A DNA stretch of 64,000 nt, from the NCBI RefSeq assembly GCF_050942215.1, contig NZ_CP192057.1, forward strand, positions 94,633-158,632, read 5' to 3'. The DNA comes from Sphaerimonospora sp050942215. Its GTDB lineage: Bacteria; Actinomycetota; Actinomycetes; Streptosporangiales; Streptosporangiaceae. Of the stretch, positions 17,931 through 24,379 are shown one piece after another. How positions within the stretch are numbered: position 1 is the first letter of the stretch; every line of letters begins with the position of its first letter. The position numbers were made by a program, and so were the translations under genes. A model generated the notes under the pieces. That model did not search any database. It worked only from the letters and a program-made list of their open reading frames with translations, and was not told the origin of the DNA.

Positions 17931-18560
17931 ATGATCGAGGATGTGGTTCGACGCTACAAGCAGTTCCTGAATGAGCATGAGTGGCTCGCCTACGGCAGTC
18001 TGGGGTGGACCGTTTGCCTCTATGGAGAAAATACATCAATAGATATCGAGGAGCAGGTTACGCGAGCATTGTCACGATCCGGGCAGATTGAGCGTTCTGC
18101 AATGTCTGTGGTCGAAGAGCCATTGTGCACACCGGGCGTGGTGGTGTTCTATGAGAGGCTCGCGTACGGTTTCTTCCTCTTGGAAGTAGAAGAGAGCTGC
18201 GTGAGTGAAAGCCGGGCCCTCCGAACATTGAGCGAGGAAGGTAGCGTTTGGAATGCTTCCTGGAATTCCGGGTACCACAGTCGGTTTACATATTCGGAGG
18301 GAGGGGCTATAGCTTATAAATGGTCAGATGTTCAGTTTTCTACTCCCCCCCCTGTGGGTGCTCTTCAGCGGGCGGCAGAGGCGATTGCCGGGGTGGTGGA
18401 GCTGTGCCATACGGAGAATAGGCATCCGAGCTTTGCGGACCTGTTGGCCATTGTAGACCTATCAACTGGTGTTACCCTGTCGAATGTCTGGTTAGACGAA
18501 ATCCGTCCCTGTTATATTATTCGAGACCCGCTGCCTCGCGTGGGTTGGGCTTACGAGTAA
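17931..18560 (+). CDS. Candidate immunity protein for the NucB-type toxin
   Basis: 209 residues from ATG at 17931, with GGAG 6 bases upstream. No family was recognised with certainty; the pattern (a single mixed alpha/beta domain, acidic, VVFYERLAYGFFLLEVEES, then GAIAYKWSDVQFS) is like the small cytoplasmic proteins found after polymorphic toxins. It contains no signal peptide or membrane helix, fitting a cytoplasmic inhibitor. GC is visibly lower than in the surrounding genes and like that of the toxin tip, so the two probably arrived together. Position right after the DNase end is the main argument; the function is inferred. Confidence 0.6.
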   Translation: MIEDVVRRYKQFLNEHEWLAYGSLGWTVCLYGENTSIDIEEQVTRALSRSGQIERSAMSVVEEPLCTPGVVVFYERLAYGFFLLEVEESCVSESRALRTLSEEGSVWNASWNSGYHSRFTYSEGGAIAYKWSDVQFSTPPPVGALQRAAEAIAGVVELCHTENRHPSFADLLAIVDLSTGVTLSNVWLDEIRPCYIIRDPLPRVGWAYE

Positions 18561-18571
18561 TAGGTATGGAC

Positions 18572-18800
18572 GTTCTTTGCGCTGACCTGGTCACGATTGA
18601 CGAAGTTGGATTCACCCTGCTGGACGACGCCGGCGCCCAGCTGCTGTTCCGGTTCGCCGCCGCTTATGAACGGCGCGCTCGGCCTCGGCTCGCGCTGGCC
18701 CTTCGACCAGTGGGGACGCTTCGTCCCAGCACGCCACCGCCGTCAGCTTGCCGGACCGGCTCCGCACCACAGCATCATCTCCACATAGGGGATGCGCTGG
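18572..18800 (+). pseudogene. Decayed IstB-type ATPase fragment (IS21 family)
   Basis: VTIDEVGFTLLDDAGAQLLF then FAAAYERRA, and in the next frame SRWPFDQWGRF and HHSIIST: these follow the order of IstB proteins (Walker B DE-G, AQLLF, ITSN-PF-EW, LDRLLHH). The N-terminal half with Walker A is missing and at least one frameshift is present near 18680. The fragment lies 12 bases after the immunity gene and marks an old IS21 insertion at this border of the toxin module. Confidence 0.75.
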
Positions 18801-18805
18801 GCTCG

Positions 18806-19443
18806 GTCGGGCCCCAGCGAAGTTGATCACGACCGCGGTTGTTGCACCGAGGTACAGCCAGAACGAGTGCGACCAGGGTGGTCAGCGCCATGGCAACTTC
18901 TCCTGGTCGGCCGTGCAGGTGTCGAGCGCCTGGCGCTCCCGGGTGATCCACTCCCGAACTTGCTGCAGGTGGCTCCGGCGAAGAGGTCGGCACGGCGGAC
19001 AGGGGCCCCAAACCGAAGGATCACTCGCTTTTGGCGTCCATGAGCCGCCGCTTAGCCGCGACGTCGGCCAGCACCCGCTCCAGATCGCTCAGGTCGCCGC
19101 GGACGTACTCCTTCTACCTTTCGGTTTGCCCGGCGTACGATTCGTCCCTGTCGAGTCCGGCCCACACCCTGGCCACCAGATCACCCATGCCCTCACCAGA
19201 AGGGAAGGTTGTGTGGCGCTGCGGTCCCCGTTCGACAACTACGGCGCGAAGGGGAAGCTCGCCCCCTTCCTCGCGTCGCTGCCGTGGCCAAGCCCCCTCA
19301 GCGATCACTTCACGGAAGGGTACTTCCCGGAACTAATCGGAGTATGATCTAGGTCCCGGTCCGGTCTCCGGTCGTCGCCCTGTCGCACCTCTGTCCGACC
19401 GGCCAACCCCGCCCCGCGATCGCCGGCAACCCAGGAGAGCCGT
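18806..19443. other. Gene debris between the toxin module and the integrase
   Basis: No intact gene. The minus strand holds short protein-like pieces in different frames, such as HLQQVREWITRERQALDTC ending at a TGA at 18884-18882 and MALTTLVALVLAV starting at the overlapping ATG. The DUF6221-like remnant listed separately is also here. The stretch 19350-19430 before the small ORF at 19444 is C-rich and may carry the integrase promoter; no consensus boxes were clear. Confidence 0.5.
19021..19188 (-). pseudogene. DUF6221-like small protein with an internal amber codon
   Basis: From ATG at 19188 the frame reads MGDLVARVWAGLDRDESYAG, meets TAG at 19116-19114, and continues in the same frame as DLERVLADVAAKRRLMDAKS to TGA at 19021. 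The start and the VLADVAAKRR segment resemble the two ends of DUF6221 proteins, common in actinobacterial mobile elements; the middle is missing. An internal deletion and a stop make it non-functional. Confidence 0.5.
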
Positions 19444-19611
19444 ATGGGTCAGAGTTCCCACGAGGGCTCGGCAGACGAGTCGCGGGACGACATCCTCTCC
19501 GGTTCGGGAGCGCACCTCCTCGAGAGTGGAGGCGGGCCCCGCCGGCCGTACGGCCCGGATGGCATCCACGCCTACGGGCGGATCGACCCGACACGGGCGG
19601 TCGCGCTGTGA
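19444..19611 (+). CDS. Small 55-residue protein translationally coupled to the integrase
   Basis: ATG at 19444 with GGAGAG 5 bases upstream; the stop overlaps the integrase GTG as GTGA. The product is acidic at the N-terminus (SADESRDDILSG) and Pro/Gly-rich later (GGGPRRPYGPDGIHAYGR). No known family. Coupling to the integrase suggests a directionality factor or a regulator, but the sequence does not look like a winged-helix excisionase. The good ribosome site is the main reason to believe it is made. Confidence 0.6.
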   Translation: MGQSSHEGSADESRDDILSGSGAHLLESGGGPRRPYGPDGIHAYGRIDPTRAVAL

Positions 19612-20675
19612 GCGGCCTGCCCGACGTCCTCCACGCTGCCGACGATTGGCAGCCCGCCATACCGGCCGCTCCCGTCCGGTCCCCGTTCCACGTCTACCTG
19701 GACAACCTCAAAAGCGAGGAGTCCAGACGGACCATGCGCGGCTGTCTGAACCGGATCGCCCGCCTCCTGGCCGGTCTCGACGACGAGCAGTGGCAGCGGC
19801 TCACGCCCGTACAGCGAAACGAGTTCGGCGTGGAACTGGACTGGTCCCGGCTCACCTACGCCCACACCACGCACATCCGCGCGATGCTCCTGCAGCAGGG
19901 GTGGTCCCCCGCGCACATCAACAAGCATCTCAACGCGCTCCGGCGCGTCCTCAAAGAGGCGTGGCGGCTGGGCCTGATGGACTCCGAGACCTACCACCGG
20001 GCCGCCGACGTCGAATCCGTCGCCGGCACCCGTGAACCGGCCGGGAACGACGTCCCCCCGGAAGTCGTCGGAGCCCTCCTCGGCGTGTGCGACGCTGAGG
20101 CCGTCGACGGTACCGATGCCGGGCTTCTCATCGGCGCCCGCGACGGCGCGATCATCGCGACCCTGTACTCCACCGGATGCCGCCGCTCCGAACTCGCCGC
20201 CTTCACCATCGCCGACTACCGGCCGGGTGACCGGTCGCTGAAAGTTCGGGGCAAAGGCGATAAGGAGCGCAGGGTGTATCTCATCCCCGACGCCGTCGGC
20301 CGGCTCGAACGGTGGATCGCCGTACGCGGCCGAACCCCCGGCGCTCTGTTCCCGTCCCTGTATAAAGGCGGCCGCATCCGTGTCGACTCGCACGGCAGGC
20401 CCAAGCACATGACCCCGCGGGCGCTCGGTACCATCCTCGACGCCCGTTTCCAGGAGGCCGGCACCGCCCGCCGGACCCCGCACGACTTCCGCCGCACCTA
20501 CGTCGGCGAGCTCCTCGACGCGGGGGTGGATCTGGCCACCGCCCAGTCCCTGGTCGGGCACGCGTCCCCCGCGACCACCGCACGGTACGACCGGCGGCAG
20601 GAACGCGCCCGCAAGGCCGCCACCGATCGGCTGACCCTCCCCCAACCTGTCCCGCCCCGCCCGAATGGCTCTTGA
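19608..20675 (+). CDS. int: Tyrosine recombinase / integrase
   Basis: 355 residues from GTG at 19608. An N-terminal SAM-like DNA-binding domain (FHVYLDNLKSEESRRTMRGC, about 28-130) is followed by the catalytic domain. The catalytic residues are all visible: Arg in GCRRSELAAF, Lys in GKGDKERRVYL, His-x-x-Arg in PHDFRRTYVGE, His in VGHASP and the nucleophile Tyr in TARYDRR. It should cut and join attachment sites of the mobile element. No attB/attP or tRNA target is visible beside it, so whether this is the element boundary is open. Overlaps with two tiny ORFs make a three-gene unit. Confidence 0.92.
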   Translation: MSGLPDVLHAADDWQPAIPAAPVRSPFHVYLDNLKSEESRRTMRGCLNRIARLLAGLDDEQWQRLTPVQRNEFGVELDWSRLTYAHTTHIRAMLLQQGWSPAHINKHLNALRRVLKEAWRLGLMDSETYHRAADVESVAGTREPAGNDVPPEVVGALLGVCDAEAVDGTDAGLLIGARDGAIIATLYSTGCRRSELAAFTIADYRPGDRSLKVRGKGDKERRVYLIPDAVGRLERWIAVRGRTPGALFPSLYKGGRIRVDSHGRPKHMTPRALGTILDARFQEAGTARRTPHDFRRTYVGELLDAGVDLATAQSLVGHASPATTARYDRRQERARKAATDRLTLPQPVPPRPNGS

Positions 20676-20793
20676 GCCCGGGACGCTGCCGGAGCAGATC
20701 CGGATGTCGTACGGCGGTCCGATCCCCTGGGCCCAGGCGGTGATCATGACGCTCACCTCGCGCGGCGCCGGTAAACCCTCCATGCGGAAATAA
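20665..20793 (+). CDS. 42-residue ORF after the integrase
   Basis: ATG at 20665 overlaps the last 11 bases of the integrase gene. The peptide (ALEPGTLPEQIRMSYGG, PIPWAQAVIMTL) has protein-like composition and ends in a basic GKPSMRK tail. It is short, without a recognised family. It overlaps in antisense a small membrane-type ORF at 20753-20908, so only one of the two may be real. Confidence 0.35.
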   Translation: MALEPGTLPEQIRMSYGGPIPWAQAVIMTLTSRGAGKPSMRK

Positions 20794-20908
20794 GCACGAC
20801 TCCCACTGCGACTGTGACAACCGCGGGCCAGGGCACGGCTGCTCCGCCGGCGGCACCACCGGCTGCGTCTCCCGCATTGTCAATGGGAAACGCGCAGACG
20901 CCGGGCAT
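20753..20908 (-). CDS. 51-residue single-helix membrane peptide beside the TnpB element
   Basis: ATG at 20908-20906 lies just outside the TnpB element end and has GGGGAGGAAG directly upstream; this ribosome-site-like text is supplied by the element's terminal hairpin. The product is Gly/Ala-rich (DAAGGAAGG), then PWPAVVTVAVGVVLISAWRV, a single membrane helix with a basic RRRAR tail. It may be the end of a gene truncated by the insertion and re-started from the element. No family recognised. Confidence 0.35.
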   Translation of the reverse strand: MPGVCAFPIDNAGDAAGGAAGGAAVPWPAVVTVAVGVVLISAWRVYRRRAR

Positions 20909-20911
20909 TGA

Positions 20912-21040
20912 CTTCCTCCCCTCTCTGAAGGGAGGGGATTCCGACCGTCGCCGGTCGGATCTTCCTGCTTCACCGCCGGTCGCCTCGTCCGAGAGGACTC
21001 TCGTTGAGGTCTTACACCAGCTCCACAGGCGTTTTACCTC
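20912..21040 (-). ncRNA. Candidate omega/reRNA at the 3' end of tnpB
   Basis: In IS200/IS605 elements the RNA guide for TnpB is made from the 3' end of tnpB and the right end, with the guide copied from flanking DNA just outside the element. Here the last bases of tnpB are followed by about 120 bases with two stable hairpins ending near 20912. The next 16-20 bases on the minus strand (about 20911 down to 20892) would be the guide. The structure is seen; the function is inferred from the family. Confidence 0.45.
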
Positions 21041-22140
21041 TCCGCCGGCCCGGCGGCGAGGATGTTACGTGCGGCGTTGACGTCCCGGTCGTGGACCGCC
21101 CCGCAGGCGCACTCCCACGACCGGACGTTCAGCGGCATCGCCTCTTGCAGGGTGCCGCACGCCGAGCACAGCTTGCTGCTGGGGAACCACCGGTCCACGG
21201 TCACCAGCGTGCGTCCGTACCAGGCGCACTTGTACTCCAGCATCGAGCGGAGTTCCCGCCAGGACGCATCGGAGATGGCGCGGGCCAGGCTGTGGTTGCG
21301 GACCATGGTGCGGACGGTCAGGTCTTCCACGGCGATCACTTGGTTCTCGCGAACAAGCCGTGTGGTGACCTTGTGCAGGAAGTCGCGCCGTCGGTCGGTG
21401 ATCCGCGCGTACACGCGGGCGACCTTCAATCGGGCCTTCTCGCGGTTTTTCGAGCCCTTCTGCTTGCGGGCCAGGGCACGCTGCGCCTTGGCGAGCTTGC
21501 GCCGGTCACGCCGCTCATGCCGGGGGTTGGTGACCTTCTCCCCGGTGGAGAGCGTGACCAGGGCGGTGACCCCGGCGTCCACCCCAACCCGGTTCCCACT
21601 CGGGTCGAGTGGGCGGATCTTCTCCTCGACCAGAATCGACACGAACCACCGCCCGTCCGCGTCCCTGCTCACGGTGACCGTGGACGGCTCCGCCCCCTCC
21701 GGAAGCCGGCGCGACCACACGATGTTCAGCGGGCCGTCCATCTTCGCCAGGAACAGCCGCCCGTCCTTCCAGCGGAACGCGGAGCGGGTGTACTCCGCCG
21801 ACGCACGCGAGCGCTTACGGGACTTGAACGCTGGGTACTTGGCTCGCTTGGCGAAGAAGTTCGCGAACGCCGCTTGCAGGTGCCGAAGCGCCTGCTGGAG
21901 CGGCACGCTGGACACCTCGTTGAGGAACGCCGGTTCCTCGGTGCGCTTCCAGGCGGTGAGCATCGCCGAGGTCTCCACGTAGGAGACCCGGCGGCCCTCT
22001 TGGGTGTAGGCGCGGGTCCGCTCCTCAAGAGCCTTGTTGTAGACCAGGCGCACGCACCCGAACGTCCGGGCAAGCTCCTCGGCCTGCTCGGGGGTCGGGT
22101 AGAAGCGGTACTTGTACGCCCGCTTCACAAGCTGCGCCAT
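21034..22140 (-). CDS. tnpB: TnpB RNA-guided nuclease (IS200/IS605 family)
   Basis: 368 residues from ATG at 22140. N-terminal YKYRFYPTPEQAEELARTFG is the classic OrfB helix-turn-helix. The RuvC residues are intact: Asp in VGVDAGVTAL, Glu in AVEDLTVR, Asp in HDRDVNAARN. The zinc ribbon is complete (CSACG, then CACG). Length is normal. TAAAAT (complement of 22148-22153) sits at -10 spacing almost next to the ATG, so the transcript may have a very short leader. All catalytic parts being present, this copy could be an active nuclease if its RNA is made. Confidence 0.93.
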   Translation of the reverse strand: MAQLVKRAYKYRFYPTPEQAEELARTFGCVRLVYNKALEERTRAYTQEGRRVSYVETSAMLTAWKRTEEPAFLNEVSSVPLQQALRHLQAAFANFFAKRAKYPAFKSRKRSRASAEYTRSAFRWKDGRLFLAKMDGPLNIVWSRRLPEGAEPSTVTVSRDADGRWFVSILVEEKIRPLDPSGNRVGVDAGVTALVTLSTGEKVTNPRHERRDRRKLAKAQRALARKQKGSKNREKARLKVARVYARITDRRRDFLHKVTTRLVRENQVIAVEDLTVRTMVRNHSLARAISDASWRELRSMLEYKCAWYGRTLVTVDRWFPSSKLCSACGTLQEAMPLNVRSWECACGAVHDRDVNAARNILAAGPAER

Positions 22141-22479
22141 GCCTCACATTTTACCGTACGATCAGCTAAGCATCATGCAGGTGTTCGAGACGGCGGTTCG
22201 CCTGGCAGCGAACCGCCTATCCCTGCCCTGCTCCGCAGGGGTCCGATTCCTCCCCCGCCTAAAGGCGGGGGTCTCCTCGGAGGTCCTGATGATGAGATCT
22301 TCCACACACGAACGATATAGCGGAGATCACCACCTGAAAGTGAGTTTTTCCGGGGCGGATTCGTACACGTCGGAGGTGACGGGATGATCACCTCCGGGCT
22401 GAACAGGCAAATGAGGTTCATAAGCCGACGACATTCGAGGAGGTCGTACGGGAACACCGGACGTCCTGTCGGAGCAGGG

Positions 22480-22575
22480 GGGAACCGGGAAGAGGTCCGC
22501 CGGTCGAAGGCATCCCGATCTTCGGCGGGGAGGGCGGCACGGATGACGCGAGGTGCGGTCGTCGTGGAGCGGCAT
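22480..22575 (-). pseudogene. Truncated DUF6247-like antitoxin relic
   Basis: ATG at 22575 has GGAG upstream, but the frame shifts within the first ten codons into APRVIRAALPAEDRDAFDR, the N-terminal signature shared with the intact DUF6247 gene just upstream (RAIRGALVIPEDREAFD). The rest of the gene is lost at or before the TnpB element. It directly follows the toxin gene at 22651-22896, so this looks like the start of a second, tandem copy of the pair, destroyed by the insertion. Confidence 0.55.
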
Positions 22576-22650
22576 GCGGATCTCCTCAGGCGTTCGCCCG
22601 TGCCTCGGCCCGATGAGGATGCGTGGGCATGGTCGGCTCTGTCTTGCCGG

Positions 22651-22896
22651 TCAGGGCCATTCGAGGCGGACGAGGAGGGTCTCACGCTGTTCTTCGAGGA
22701 CGACGTAGGTGGCGAGGCCGCGTTCGCCGAAAGTGTGGGTGAGCATGTTCGATCTCGGCTTCGCCCGGTTGTACGGTTCCCCGCTCCACGGAGCGGTCTC
22801 CAGCAGAGTGAACAACTCCGCGAGCGGGCGCAGCGCCTCGTCCGGTAGCGCGGCGATCTGCTCTTCGGCGACCGGATCGACGATGAGCTGGTACAC
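22651..22896 (-). CDS. RelE/ParE-like toxin, module 1
   Basis: 81 residues from GTG at 22896, which directly abuts the stop of the DUF6247 gene with no gap. The layout (YQLIVDPVAEEQIAALPDEA, helix pair, then GERGLATYVVLEEQRETLLV) is that of small RelE/ParE-fold toxins: one strand, two helices and a sheet. Catalytic residues cannot be assigned with certainty. It belongs to a family with two further members in this window (43120-43365 and 58993-59235), each directly behind a DUF6247-type gene. Confidence 0.6.
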   Translation of the reverse strand: MYQLIVDPVAEEQIAALPDEALRPLAELFTLLETAPWSGEPYNRAKPRSNMLTHTFGERGLATYVVLEEQRETLLVRLEWP

Positions 22897-23229
22897 CTAA
22901 GCGTTGATTCCGCGAGCGGCAAGGATCTCGCGCCACGGCCTGCCCTCGGGACGGGGTCCTCCGGACAGCACCTGCTCGGCCCGGTCGTGCATCTGCCGCC
23001 GGCCTTCGGGGTCCCGTACGGAGTCGCAGGCGGAGATCCACCACCGGTGCACGAACGCGTTCAGTGCTCCGAGTTCGAGGCTGACCCGCACTTCGTCGAG
23101 CACCGCCTTCAGCCCGGCATCGAAGGCCTCGCGGTCTTCCGGGATGACCAGGGCGCCACGTATGGCTCGCAGGTTCTTCTCCGGCAACGGCGTCTCGCCC
23201 GGCACGAAGTCGTACGGCTGCGCGGTCAT
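22897..23229 (-). CDS. DUF6247 protein, candidate antitoxin, module 1
   Basis: 110 residues from ATG at 23229, preceded by GGGAAGGGAG and by TATAGG as a possible -10 box (complement of 23251-23256). The core RAIRGALVIPEDREAFDAGL, then FVHRWWISACDSVRDPEGRR matches the actinobacterial DUF6247 family, all-helical and without a clear DNA-binding motif. It is transcribed before, and ends exactly at, the start of a RelE/ParE-like gene. Antitoxin function is inferred from this arrangement, which occurs three times in the window. Confidence 0.65.
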   Translation of the reverse strand: MTAQPYDFVPGETPLPEKNLRAIRGALVIPEDREAFDAGLKAVLDEVRVSLELGALNAFVHRWWISACDSVRDPEGRRQMHDRAEQVLSGGPRPEGRPWREILAARGINA

Positions 23230-23775
23230 GGCCTGCTCCCTTCCCCGCCTATAGAGAGTACAGAGCCGAGACGACATCTTCGGCGAAGATCCACGCGGGG
23301 GCCGGGAAGACCGCCGGAGGCGTGGACGAGGGCGACATGTCAGCCCGGCCCGGAACCGGCGAACGCGCAGGCACGGCGCACCGATGGGCGGCGGTCTCAC
23401 CGGTACTGACAGGTCGGTACGGCTCCCCCCGTTCTCGGCGTGGCCGGGGATCGGGGCCTTCGCATCCCGGCCGGGTGGCCGCAGGCGGCACCCCATCCCG
23501 GCGGCCGACTATGCGCCGGCTTAGCCCGTCCCCGCAACCCGGGTTCTCGCCCGCGCTCGGCTGCGGGCTGCGGTGGGCGAGTGGTGGCCGTTGAAGATCT
23601 TTTGCTGCGCAAAACATCTTCAACGGCCACCAGCACCCGGGTTGCGGGTCCGGTCACACCGTCGCTCCGTCTGCCTTTTCGCCGGGACGGGGCAGCCGCC
23701 GAAACAGCTCCCCCTCCGGTCAAGGACGCAAGAAACCCGTGTGGCGGCAGTGCCACGGCGAGGGGGAGGGGACCC
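23230..23775. other. Intergenic region carrying nested inverted repeats (copy 1)
   Basis: No gene: frames here are short and lack protein character. It contains the promoter of the minus-strand DUF6247 pair at its left end, a GC-rich stretch, and the large hairpin at 23531-23648. The last 130 bases (C-rich, then GAGGGGGAGGGG) lead into the SSB-like gene. Confidence 0.6.
23531..23648. repeat. Nested hairpin element, copy 1 (upstream of the SSB-like gene)
   Basis: Outer perfect 14-bp arms: 23531-23544 (CCCGCAACCCGGGT) and 23635-23648. Inner 23-bp arms: 23583-23605 and 23609-23631, with a 3-base loop and one C:C mismatch at the base after GAAGAT. The inner core reads GAAGATCTTTTGC on the left and GCAAAACATCTTC on the right. 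The same core with the same mismatch recurs at 27426-27501. A chance origin for two such structures is very unlikely. Confidence 0.85.
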
Positions 23776-24237
23776 GTGCTCGACATCCACATCAGCCTTA
23801 CCGGCAGGATCGCCTACGACCCGCGATTCTTCCCGTCCGATCACGAGGCGCCGGCCATGTGGTCGGCGGTGCTGGAGGTCAACGGGCCTCCCACGCCGCG
23901 CCGGGACGGCTCGACCTACATCCCCACGCGCCGGGTGGAGGTCGTCGTCTACGGTGTCGCGGCGATCCGCGCGCAGGAGTCGTACCGCAAGGGCCAGCTC
24001 ATCATGGCCCAGGGCTGTGACCTGATCCCGCGCACGTATGAGACCCGGGACCGCGCCGGCAAGCCGACCGTACGGGCCACGGTCAAGGTGATCGCCGCCA
24101 ATCTCGGGCTGGCCTCCCGCTACAGCCCGGTCCACGAGGGCACCGCCGACTGGCCGGTCGACGCCTCGCCGCGCCGTCTGGCCCAGGGCGCCTCCGCGGT
24201 CGCCGCCGAGGAGCCCGCTGCCTCCTTCGCCGGCTGA
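23776..24237 (+). CDS. Divergent single-strand DNA-binding-like (OB-fold) protein
   Basis: 153 residues from GTG at 23776, with GAGGGGGAGGGG just upstream. The order of elements follows SSB: LTGRIAYDPRFF (the usual GNL-DPE start), TRRVEVVVYGVAAIRAQESY, KGQLIMAQG, TYETRDRAGKPTVRATVKVI and NLGLASRYSP (usual GPSLRYA end). It lacks the acidic C-terminal tip that recruits partners in housekeeping SSBs. A canonical SSB is encoded 3.6 kb downstream, so the element carries two. Plasmid and ICE-borne SSBs usually protect entering single strands. Confidence 0.7.
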   Translation: MLDIHISLTGRIAYDPRFFPSDHEAPAMWSAVLEVNGPPTPRRDGSTYIPTRRVEVVVYGVAAIRAQESYRKGQLIMAQGCDLIPRTYETRDRAGKPTVRATVKVIAANLGLASRYSPVHEGTADWPVDASPRRLAQGASAVAAEEPAASFAG

Positions 24238-24379
24238 CCTCCTCCTGCGGGCGGCCCGCGCCACCGGGCCGCTCGTACGGCTCCGCGTTCGCAAACGCTC
24301 CTCCCGCCGCTGGCAGGCCGTGTTGTACAGCTCTGCCTGCCCTTTTTGTCCTGTACCGCCATTTCGAAAGGAGTCCGCA

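Larger units (their letters stand above)
20908..22290 (-). mobile_element. TnpB-only element of the IS200/IS605 group
   Basis: One tnpB gene flanked by hairpins. On the gene's 3' side are stems at 20918-20937 (CCCCTC with GAGGGG) and 20940-20959 (TCCGACC with GGTCGGA). On its 5' side are stems at 22192-22217, 22226-22240 and 22252-22271 (CCCCCGCC, TAAA, GGCGGGGG). No TnpA transposase is present, so it would move only with help in trans. The exact ends are not fixed; TTGAC at 20908-20912 is a candidate outer edge. Confidence 0.7.

Noticed and set aside
19444..20793. Attachment site next to the integrase
   Set aside because: No tRNA 3' end and no long direct repeat shared with another part of the window was found.
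22384..22848. 154-residue plus-strand ORF
   Set aside because: Antisense to the RelE/ParE-like toxin and the DUF6247 relic; no ribosome site.
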